This document shows, piece by piece, positions 55,383-62,804 of a DNA stretch of 64,000 nucleotides. A program made the position numbers and the translations under genes. Source of the stretch: CAVTWH01 sp963738365 (GTDB taxonomy: Bacteria > Actinomycetota > Actinomycetes > Mycobacteriales > Micromonosporaceae); assembly GCA_963738365.1 (NCBI GenBank), contig CAVTWH010000008.1:248001-312000 (forward strand). The letters run 5' to 3'. The notes beneath the pieces were generated by a model. That model was not told where the DNA came from and did not search any database. It saw only the letters and a program-made list of their open reading frames with translations. Positions within the stretch are counted from its first letter, which is position 1; every line of letters starts with the position of its first letter.

Positions 55383-55650
55383 GAGGTTGTTGTCAAGGTA
55401 GGTGGTGGGTGTTCGGTTGTTGGAGGGGTTTGTGCTGGTGGTGGTGTGCTGAGGGGTGAGGGGGCAGGGGTTGTTGGCCCGGTCCCGCTGCGGAGGCGTG
55501 GCGGTTGGGCCGGCCGGGTTGTGACCCGCTCGGATGGGGTGAGGATCGCCGGCCACCGTCGCGTGGTGGCAGGGCACCGCCGCGTGTCCCGCGTCTCTAC
55601 GTAGATCATCAACCGGGTTGATTCCCGTCCCCTGGGGGTCGAGATCCCGA
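55383..55650 (+). ncRNA. Candidate TnpB guide RNA / right-end region
   Basis: No gene occupies this stretch. In TnpB elements the guide RNA scaffold overlaps the tnpB end and runs into the right end. Here the region is G-rich and ends with structured sequence: CTACGTAG (55597-55604), ATCAACC-G-GGTTGAT (55608-55622) and a CCCGTCCCCTGGGGG run (55624-55638). The boundary, and therefore the guide, cannot be fixed from this copy alone. Inferred from position and structure only. Confidence 0.4.
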
Positions 55651-55792
55651 CATCGTGCAAGCGAGCTTGTGCGGGTGCGGCGGGGCGGCCCTTGGTGCTT
55701 CACGAGCTTCGGGGCTCCACGAGGATGCGGGCTGGCCCTGCCGGGGAAGGTGGTCTATGCGGTTGTCGCCGGCTCGGCCGGGGTCGGTGTGC
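55651..55792. other. Spacer between tnpB right end and IS110 gene
   Basis: About 140 bp with no convincing gene. It should contain the IS110 element's 3' non-coding end and perhaps tnpB's right boundary. No terminal repeat is recognised here. Confidence 0.4.
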
Positions 55793-57145
55793 TCATGCTG
55801 CCTGCCGGATGGGTTGACGGGTGCGCAGGCGGCCTGCGGCGATGTCGGGGTGCCAGGCCTGACGGCGGGTCACGACGGCGTACAGCCAACGCAGCAGGGC
55901 CGCGGCGCACGCGATGCGGGCCTGAGCCGGGGTCAACCTGTCACGCTCGCGGGTGGTCAGGTGGGTGAACTTGGCCGCCAGCACCGGGTTGTGTGGCAAG
56001 GCGCCCCAGGTAGCCCGCCACGCTGCGGCACGCAACGCCGGGCGGCCACGGCGGCTGACCCGGCTGACACCGCGGATAGTGGCCGAGGTGTTCTCGGCCG
56101 GGTTGAGCCCGGCGTGCTTGACCATACTGCGGGCCGAGGGCAGCCGGGACGGATCCCCCGTCTCGCCAAGGATTACCGCCGCGCCTACCGCGGACAGCCC
56201 GGGGATCGTGGTGACCAGGGCGGTCACGCCCATCGCGTCGAGAACCCCGACCATGCGCCGCTCCACATCGGACAGGCTGGCCAGAGCGGTGCACCAGTCT
56301 TCGATCAGGAACCCGATCCGCTCCAGAGAGCCCAGGCGCTGCGCGGACACGCCGGCGCGGTCGGTCAGCGCTGCGAAGAACCGCTCGACAATCCGGTGAC
56401 ACATCCGGTAGGCACCGAAACGGGACAACTGCCCACGCACCGCCGCGCTGAACCCGTCACGGCCCAACCGGCGCAGCATGGCCGGGTCACCGTCACCGCG
56501 CGCGACGACCACGGCCAGACACGCGCACCAGGTCGACGACTCCAACGGCCTCGCCGCCGCACTCAATGCCGCCGGCCAACAACACGACAACAGGTCCAGG
56601 ATCTGCTGCGCGCACGCGGTCGCCTCACCGACCAGCCGGGTACGCCGCTGCCCGAGATGCCGCAGCCGGGCCCAGTCTTCCCCGGCCCGCTCTGGCAGAT
56701 AGCAGTCCAGCCGAGAGATCAACTTACCGATCAGCACCGCATCCTTATGGTCGGTCTTGTCACGGGTGTAGTCGTCGGCCTCCCGGGCCAGATGCACCCG
56801 CAACGACTGCACACAAACAAACCCGAACCCCGCTTCGTCAGCCAGCGCCATCACCGCCCGCCACCGATGCCCGGTCGGCTCGCACCCCACCACCACGCCG
56901 GTGAACCCGTGCTGGACGCTGCGTCCACCCGCCCACGCCAACAAACCCGCCAGCTGGAAAGCCTTCGCGGTCACCACCCGGCGACCCAACACCCTACCGT
57001 CATGATCTATCAACACCGCGACCTGTTTATCCTCACCCAGATCAATCGACAAGATCACCTGATCCGGGGTAACCACCCGCCGCAACTCCTCGATCCGGCC
57101 ATTACGCCGACGATCCCCACGGGTCAACCCGCTACGCTGGACCAT
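55793..57145 (-). CDS. IS110-family transposase (DEDD serine recombinase)
   Basis: A 450-residue IS110 recombinase. The RuvC-like DEDD set is visible: D35 in LSIDLGEDK, E89 in GCEPTGHRW, and D132 and D135 in TDHKDA. The carboxy Tnp_20 domain has TIPGLSAVGAAVILGETGD and KHAGLNPAENTSATIRG, with S354 the candidate catalytic serine, then SRRGRPALRAAAW. IS110 enzymes insert DNA guided by a bridge RNA from their own non-coding end. Both domains are complete and in frame, so activity is plausible. ATG 57145 is the first start; the preceding 260 bp is non-coding. Confidence 0.93.
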   Translation of the reverse strand: MVQRSGLTRGDRRRNGRIEELRRVVTPDQVILSIDLGEDKQVAVLIDHDGRVLGRRVVTAKAFQLAGLLAWAGGRSVQHGFTGVVVGCEPTGHRWRAVMALADEAGFGFVCVQSLRVHLAREADDYTRDKTDHKDAVLIGKLISRLDCYLPERAGEDWARLRHLGQRRTRLVGEATACAQQILDLLSCCWPAALSAAARPLESSTWCACLAVVVARGDGDPAMLRRLGRDGFSAAVRGQLSRFGAYRMCHRIVERFFAALTDRAGVSAQRLGSLERIGFLIEDWCTALASLSDVERRMVGVLDAMGVTALVTTIPGLSAVGAAVILGETGDPSRLPSARSMVKHAGLNPAENTSATIRGVSRVSRRGRPALRAAAWRATWGALPHNPVLAAKFTHLTTRERDRLTPAQARIACAAALLRWLYAVVTRRQAWHPDIAAGRLRTRQPIRQAA

Positions 57146-57405
57146 GAACGTCCTCCTCGGTGTGCTTGGGACTCGAAGCCCGTCAACCCCACCAGGGGGA
57201 CGTTCCCGACCTCAACCCCAACCGCCTGGGCCTTCAACCTCTTTCTACGAGGCCCGGCCACCAACGCCCGCCGAGGGGACGGCCCTGACCCACACCACCG
57301 CGTGCGGGTGAAACCAGCCCCAACGAAGCAGGAACCCCACCACACCCAGCCGGGTGCCACGGTGAGGACGCCCGAGAAGGGCGGTGTCCCACGACGTCAA
57401 ACCCG
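57146..57405 (-). ncRNA. Candidate IS110 bridge RNA region
   Basis: A 260-bp non-coding stretch precedes the IS110 start, the place where IS110-group (not IS1111-group) elements encode their bridge RNA. It is C-rich on the plus strand with several short complementary blocks. Target and donor loops cannot be assigned without the element's exact ends. Called by position and family knowledge. Confidence 0.4.
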
Positions 57406-57418
57406 ACTTCGAGACACG
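57406..57418 (-). repeat. Right 13-bp terminal inverted repeat
   Basis: ACTTCGAGACACG, exact complement of 53990-54002. Chromosomal sequence resumes with GCTGTAGACG and the two hairpin repeats. Confidence 0.75.
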
Positions 57419-57435
57419 CTGTAGACGCAGTTCCC

Positions 57436-57480
57436 CGCGGACGCCGTCCGCTGAACAAACCTCGCGGGCGCCGTCCGCTG
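57436..57480 (+). repeat. Hairpin repeats, copies 2 and 3
   Basis: Two 18-bp direct repeats (17 of 18 identical) at 57436-57453 and 57463-57480, each a GCGG(A/G)C-GCC-GTCCGC hairpin. Copy 2 also matches the last nuoN codons (GCGGAC, GTCCGCT). They may form the original nuo terminator or be flank duplications caused by the insertion. The remaining 57481-57601 is GC-rich and holds no gene that I can see. Confidence 0.6.
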
Positions 57481-57601
57481 GGGCGCCGCGGAGACCCGGT
57501 CCCCTGGTGCGCCTTCCCTTCTCAGGGCCGTCCCTGCTCACCGGGCCCGGTGGGTAAGGGGCGGGGCGCTGTGGACCGGTCGGATATGGCATCGTGGACG
57601 C

Positions 57602-58619
57602 GTGGTGACCGCGAGTCCGGGCACGTCAATCGGGGTCCAGTTCGCCGATCCGGCGCTGGAGGCGGCGATGGTGCGCGGTTGACCGACGTGGAGGCGCGGC
57701 TGCACGCCGCGGTGCACAGTGACGACCCACTGGTGACCGAGGTCGCCGGGCACCTGATGGACGCTGGTGGCAAGCGGTTCCGGCCGCTGCTGGTGGCGGT
57801 GGCGGCGCACTTCGGTGACCCGGAGGCAGCGAGGTCGTCGGACGCCGCCGCGGTGGTCGAGCTGACCCACCTGGCGACGCTGTACCACGACGACGTGATG
57901 GACGAGGCGCAGGTACGCCGCGGGCGCGGCGAGCGCCAACGCCGCTGGGGCAACTCGATCGCCATCCTGGTCGGTGACTTCCTGTTCGCCCGCGCCGCCG
58001 ACCTGGCCGCCGACCTGGGCCCGGAGGCGGTACGGATCCAGGCGGCGCACCTTCGCCCGGCTGGTGCACGGCCAGATCGCCGAGACGGTCGGCCCGCGCG
58101 ACGCGGGACCCGGTCGCACCACTACCTGCACGTCATCGCCGAGCAAGACCGGCTCGCTGATCGCCACGTCCGCCCGGTTCGGCGCGCTGTTCGCCGGAGC
58201 CGCCCGCGGCCACAGGTGGAGGCGCTGGCCAACTACGGCGAGCTGATGGGCATCGCCTTCCAGCTCTCCGACGACCTGCTCGACATCGCCTCCGACTCCG
58301 ACCAGTCCGGTAAGACGCCCGGCACCGACCTGCGCGAAGGCGTACCGACGCTGCCGGTGCTCTACGCGCTGGCCTCCGACGACCGGGACCCCGACGCGGT
58401 GCGGCTGCGGGAGATCCTCGCCGCCGGCCCGGTGACCGACGACGCGCTGCACGCCGAGGCGCTGGCGCTGCTGCGTGACTCCGCCGCGCTGAAGCAGGCC
58501 CGGGAGACCGTGCGCGGCTACGCCGAGCAGGCGCGGGCCCAGCTGGCCGCGCTGCCGGACGTCGGCCCGGGCTCGCGCTGGAGTCGCTCTGTGACTTCAT
58601 CGCCGACCGCACCAGCTGA
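57602..58619 (+). pseudogene. Polyprenyl diphosphate synthase, frameshifted
   Basis: A trans-isoprenyl synthase, probably making the menaquinone side chain. The first Asp-rich motif is LYHDDVMDEAQVRRG and the second is QLSDDLLDIASD; GGKRFRPLL is also typical. Frame is lost near 57680, 58048, 58108, 58125, 58145, 58200 and 58573, mostly one extra base each; every piece restores normal family sequence. The chain is likely essential for respiration, so these are more probably sequence errors than decay. GTG 57602 or 57605 starts SPGTSIGVQFADPALE. The stop at 58619 is followed at once by a strong hairpin. Confidence 0.82.
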
Positions 58620-58649
58620 CCGGCGCCCGCTTCCAGGACCGGGCGCCGG
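58620..58649 (+). terminator. Strong hairpin after the polyprenyl synthase
   Basis: CCGGCGCCCG pairs perfectly with CGGGCGCCGG across a 10-nt loop, directly after the TGA at 58617-58619. A T-run is lacking, as is common in actinobacteria. It supports the frame used for the synthase end. Confidence 0.75.
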
Positions 58650-58775
58650 CGGCTCGACAAGTCCGCATCGAGTGTGTCAACACACCCGTAGGGTGACTGG
58701 CGCAGAGACGGAGCGTTCCCAAAGCCGGGCGGATTTCATATGGTGTACACGCCCGATGCTGAAAGGCAGTGCCCC

Positions 58776-59641
58776 GTGGGAGGTGCGGTGCGGGATCCGC
58801 AGGAGGAGCCCTCTGACCTGATCCGCAGCGTGTCCCGGGCCTTGCGGGTGCTGGAGGCGGTCGGTGGTCGCCGCGCGGCCTCACCGTGAAGCAGATCGCC
58901 CGGCGCTGTGAGCTCACCGTGGCCACCACGTACCACCTGGTCCGCACGCTGGCCTACGAGGGTTATGTGGCCCGCCGGGAGGACGGCACCTATGTCGTCG
59001 GGCTGGAGATCGCCGACCGCTTCGCGCGAGCTGGCGCTACGCCCTGCGCGGGCCGGAGTCGTCGTCGAGGTGCTGCGCCGGGCGGCGCTGGACACCGGGT
59101 ACAGCCACTACCTGGGGCGCTTCGTCGGCGGCCGGGTGGTGCTCACCGCGTTCGCCGAGGGGCCGCGCTCGCCGTACCTGGAGGATCTGATTCCCGGCTT
59201 CGACGAGGGCGCGCACGCGACCGCCCTTGGCAAGGCGCTGCTGGCCACCCTCACCGCCGAACAGCGGGCCCGGTACCTGCGGGAGTGGGGGATGCGCGCG
59301 TACACCCAGCAGACCCTGACCGAGCTCCGAGGCGCTGGAGGCCGACCTGGCCGCCGGCGAGCGCGCGGCGATGCAGTGGGAGATCGGCCAGTACCGCCCC
59401 GGCCTGGCCTGCGCCGCGGTGCCGGCGGTCGGCGACCGGGACCCGGACCGGCGGGTCGTGGTGGCCTGCGCGATGACGGCCGACCGAGCTGGCCACTCGG
59501 CCAGGGGGTCGCGCCCGGCTGGCGTGGTGGCACCGCGACGTGGCCGCGCCGTGGCGCCTCGAGGTGTCGCCGGAGCGTGCGCCGCACCGGCGGCGCCGCT
59601 CCGACCGCCGGGCTCCGCGCCTGGCCTGCGCCCCGGCGTGA
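58776..59641 (+). pseudogene. IclR-family transcriptional regulator, frameshifted
   Basis: A winged-helix IclR regulator of about 275 residues once repaired. The DNA-binding part has SVSRALRVLEAV, KQIARRCELTVATTYHLVRTLAYEGYVAR and GTYVVGLEI; the effector domain has GRVVLTAFAEGPRSPYLE, DEGAHATALGKALLATL and GLACAAVPAVGD. Frame changes fall near 58872, 59027, 59326, 59489 and 59505, each one base. Start GTG 58776 has GAAAGG upstream. Two dyads, GTGTG-N4-CACAC (58672-58685) and GTGTACAC (58743-58750), lie in its leader and may be its operator. Confidence 0.78.
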
Positions 59642-59683
59642 ACCCGCAGGCCGTCCCGGTGCGTATACCGGGGGGAGAGCGAC

Positions 59684-60225
59684 GTGGCGGAGGTTGCCGA
59701 GGGAACGTGGCCGCAACGCGAAGACGCTGAGCTGATGCGGGCGCTGCTTCGCCGAGCACGGCGACGCGCTGTTCGGCCACGCCCTGCGGCTGTCCGGCGG
59801 GGACCGGCAGCGGGCCGAGGACCTGGTCCAGGAGACGCTGCTGCGGGCCTGGCGACATCCGGAGAGCGCTCGACCCGGCCGCGGCTCGGTGCGCGCCTGG
59901 CTGTTCACCACGGCCCGGCACCTCGCCATCGACGCCTGGCGGCGGCGCACCGCGCGGGTGGCCGAGGTGGTCACCGACTCGCTACCGGAGCCGGTCGGGG
60001 AGGACGAGACCGACCGCGCCATGGAGGGCTGGATGGTCGCCGAGGCGCTGCGCCGGCTCTCGCCCGGCCCACCGCGAGGTGCTGGTCGAGTGCTTCTACC
60101 GGGGCCGGTCGGTGACCGAGGCCGCCGCGCTGCTGGGGGTGCCGGCGGGCACCGTGAAGTCCCGCACGCATTACGCACTGCGCTCGTTGCGACTGGTACT
60201 GGAAGAGATGGGGGTGACGTCATGA
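59684..60225 (+). pseudogene. ECF-type RNA polymerase sigma factor, frameshifted
   Basis: A two-domain ECF sigma factor of about 180 residues. Region 2 has HGDALFGHALRLSGGDRQRAEDLVQETLLRAWRHP and VRAWLFTTARHLAIDAWRRR; region 4 has REVLVECFYRGRSVTEAAALLGVPAGTVKSRTHYALRSLR. Single-base changes near 59750 and 60068 break the frame. GTG 59684 follows GGGGGGA. Its TGA overlaps the anti-sigma ATG, the normal arrangement for such pairs. Confidence 0.82.
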
Positions 60226-60922
60226 GGTGTCAACGACGGTTGACGCCGGCGCGTACGTCCTCGGGCGCGCTGCCCCCCGCCCAGCGCGCCGCATACCAGC
60301 TGCACCTGGCCGGCTGCGCCGACTGCCGCGCGGAGGTGGCCGAGACTGGCCGGCCTGCCGGGCCTGCTCGGCCGGCTGGACACCGCAGCCACCGCCGGTC
60401 GGGGGCGGAGCCGCGCTGCCCCCTCGCTGCTGCCCGCCGTGCTGGCCGGATGCGGCAGCGTCGCCGCCGCAAGCGGCTCCGGCTGGCCGTCGACGGGCGG
60501 CGGCTGCCGCGCTGGTGGTGCTGGCCGGGTTCGCCGGCACGGTGGCCTGGCCGCCGCCGCGCCGGTCGCCCACCAGCGCGCCGCTGGCGGTCGACGCTCA
60601 CCCCATGGCCAGGCGGCCAGCGCCGAGCAGCCCGGTGCACAGCCGAGATGGCATTGCTGCCGGTGGCCTGGGGCACCAGCGTGCAGATGCACTGCGTGTA
60701 CCTGGACGAGCGCGACGGGCAGGACAAGCCGTGGCGGCTGTAGCTGCTTCGTCTACCCGAAGGGCGGCGGGGGCCCGGGTCCGGCGGTGGCGACGTGGAC
60801 CGCGCAGCCCGGCGCCGACCTGGCGGTCAGCGCGGCACACGCCGCTGTCCGGATGGACCAGATCGCCCGGGTCGAACTGCACCGCGGCGACGAGCACCCC
60901 GCTGCTCGTCTACACCGCCTGA
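60222..60922 (+). pseudogene. Zinc-finger anti-sigma factor, frameshifted
   Basis: The start TTVDAGAYVLGALPPAQRAAYQLHLAGCADCRAEVAE, read across one frame change, is an anti-sigma ZAS domain with the H-x3-C-x2-C zinc motif (HLAGCADC). A hydrophobic segment near the middle (VVLAGFAGTVAW) is the transmembrane helix and the rest is an extracytoplasmic domain ending LLVYTA. Several one-base changes occur. It should hold the sigma factor inactive at the membrane until a signal arrives. Confidence 0.72.
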
Positions 60923-61877
60923 CCTGACCGGCTCGCGGTACGCCGGCCGGCTCCGCCGGGACCAGCGCCGGGCGGCGCGGCGGCCGGCCCGGCGCGGCGG
61001 GCCGAGGCGCGCAGCGCGTCGCCAGGTGAACATCGCCAGGGCCAGCCAGACCAGCGCGAAGCCGGCCAGCCGGGCCGGTGGCATCGGCTCGTGGAAGATC
61101 AGGACGCCCGAGGGCCAGCTGTAGGCAGGGGGTGAGGTACTGCAGGATGCCCAGGCCGACCAGCGGTACCCGGTTGGCGGCCCCGGCGAACAGCAGCAGC
61201 GGCACCGCCGTCGGCCACCCCGGATCAGCGCAGCAGCACCGTGTGCCCCGCCGAGACCTCGGTGAACGTGGCGTCGCCGCGCACCGTCAGCCAGACCAGG
61301 TACCCCAGCGCCGGGCAGCGCCAGCGCGGCCGACTCCAGGAACAGCCCCTCGGCGGGGGCAGCCCGAGCCGCTTCTTGATCAGCCCGTAGCTGCCGAACG
61401 AGACGGCCAGGGTGAGCGCGATCCAGGGCAGCCGGCCGTAGTCGACGGTGAGCACGCGCGACCGCGAGCCGCGCCGAGCGCCGACCGCCAGCCACTGCCA
61501 GGGGCGCAGCCGCTCGGCGAAGAACAGCAGGCCGAACAGCACCGACGATCAGCGGGGTGATGAAGTAGCCGAGCGAGGTCTCCACCACGTGGTCGGAGTT
61601 CACCCCGTAGATGTACACGCCCCAGTTGACGGCGATGAGCACGGCGGCGGCCCGACGCCAGGCGAGGGTACGGGGCTGGCGCAGCAGCGCCCGGATGCCG
61701 GACCAGCGGCGCACGCCGGTAAGCAGCAGCGGCGACGAAGAGCATCGACCAGACGACCCGGTGGGCCAGGATCTCCACGGGGCCGGCGGGCTTCAACGCG
61801 TGGAAGTAGAGCGGGAAGAAACCCCAGCACAGGTAGGCGCCCAGCCCGTAGAGGTAGCCCCGGCGCAGCGGGTCCAT
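60920..61877 (-). pseudogene. rarD: RarD/EamA-family transporter, frameshifted
   Basis: A ten-helix drug/metabolite-type transporter. The start DPLRRGYLYGLGAYLCWGFF, then PVEILAHRVVWSMLFVA, is characteristic of RarD (chloramphenicol-sensitivity protein). The end has GILQYLTP and LIFHEPMPPARLAGFALVWLALAMFTW. At least five frame changes occur between 61740 and 61120. The 3' limit is approximate and may overlap the anti-sigma gene's end. Confidence 0.75.
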
Positions 61878-61929
61878 GGGCTCCACCGTAAGGGCCGGTA
61901 CGCCCCGGCCCCGACCCGCCCGGTGTGGG

Positions 61930-62352
61930 TCAGCTCACCCTGCCGGCCAGCTCCATCCAGATGTACGGCTCGACCAGTCCGGTGAAGCCGAGCTGGGCGT
62001 AGAGGCCGTGGGCGTCCCGGGTGGCCAGCATCACCCGGCCCACTCCGGCCTCGCGCAGCGCCCGGAGCAGGCCGTCGACCAGCCAGCGGCCCAGCCCCCG
62101 ACCCCGGTGCGCGGGCAGCAGGTAGACGTCGCAGAGCCAGGCGAAGGTGGTGTGGTCGGTGACCGCCCGGGCCAGCCCGGCCGGCTCGCCGGTCGGGTCG
62201 ACCAGGACGTGCACCAGCGAGTTGGCCAGCGACCGGGCGACCCGCTCCAGCGGCCGGTCGGCCGCCCAGTACGAGTCCGAGGCCAGCCACCGGTGCACCA
62301 GGGCCGGGTCGATGTCACCGACCCTGACGGTGTACCCCTCTCGGCTCACCAC
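61930..62352 (-). CDS. GNAT-family N-acetyltransferase
   Basis: A 140-residue acetyl-CoA-dependent acyltransferase, intact despite its broken neighbours. Motif A is VYLLPAHRGRGLGRWLVDGLL (acetyl-CoA pyrophosphate loop RGRGLG) and motif B is VMLATRDAHGLYAQLGFTGL. GTG 62352 (or 62349) follows GGAGG. Acceptor is unknown. Confidence 0.88.
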   Translation of the reverse strand: MVSREGYTVRVGDIDPALVHRWLASDSYWAADRPLERVARSLANSLVHVLVDPTGEPAGLARAVTDHTTFAWLCDVYLLPAHRGRGLGRWLVDGLLRALREAGVGRVMLATRDAHGLYAQLGFTGLVEPYIWMELAGRVS

Positions 62353-62363
62353 TGGTCCTCCCC

Positions 62364-62753
62364 TCAGCGGCCCTTCTTGGTGGCCTTGCCGACCACCAGG
62401 TGCAGCAGCCAGCTGGTGATACCGATGATCAGGGCGCCGCCGACGGCGTTCCAGAAGCCGTGCACCTCGAACGGCATGCCCAGCTTCCCGCACAGCCAGC
62501 TGGTCAGCCAGAGCAGCAATCCGTTCAGCAGGATCGACACCAGGCCGAAGGTGAACCAGAAGGCGCAGCCGATGATCTTGGTCAGCGGGTTGAGGACGGC
62601 GTTGACCGCACCGAAGAGCAGCGCGACGAGGACCAGCGTGGCGATCTTCTTCGGGGTGGAGTCGGTGGTGACGGCTGATGCCGGGGAGGGCACACGCCAC
62701 CCAGACGGCGGCGGCGCTGGCGGCGAGCCTGGAGGAAGAAAGGCCGGGATCAC
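62364..62753 (-). pseudogene. Phage-holin-family (DUF360-like) membrane protein, frameshifted
   Basis: Four helices expected; visible are RLAASAAAVWVACALPGIS, KKIATLVLVALLFGAVNAVL, IIGCAFWFTFGLVSILLNGL and AVGGALIIGITSWLLHLVVG. This is the widespread four-helix membrane family labelled phage holin family protein, here a chromosomal gene. Frame changes near 62728 and 62685 split the start. It ends 11 bp before the GNAT gene, probably one operon. Confidence 0.68.
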
Positions 62754-62804
62754 GACACTGGACATGCGCGAGATCCATTCACGAACCCGGGCCGACCATC
62801 GGCC

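Larger units (their letters stand above)
53990..57418. mobile_element. Inverted-repeat-bounded 3.4-kb insertion with tnpB and IS110 recombinase
   Basis: A 13-bp perfect inverted repeat (CGTGTCTCGAAGT at 53990-54002, ACTTCGAGACACG at 57406-57418) encloses a rightward tnpB and a leftward IS110-family gene, with 410 bp between them and 260 bp beyond the IS110 start. It lies between nuoN and a polyprenyl synthase gene, which are probably neighbours without it. No DDE transposase and no Y1 (TnpA) gene is present. No clean target duplication is seen. Possibilities are a non-autonomous unit moved in trans, or an IS110 element landing in an older tnpB element. Confidence 0.72.

Noticed and set aside
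55251..55703. 150-residue minus-strand frame in the tnpB-IS110 spacer
   Set aside because: Starts inside non-coding sequence and runs antisense through the tnpB zinc-ribbon end; no domain and no ribosome site.
55655..57424. 589-residue frame opposite the IS110 gene
   Set aside because: No recognisable domain; IS110 on the other strand has complete catalytic motifs.
53980..57425. Clean target-site duplication flanking the insertion
   Set aside because: TAG occurs near both ends (53985-53987 and 57422-57424) but at unequal distances from the repeats, so it is not convincing.
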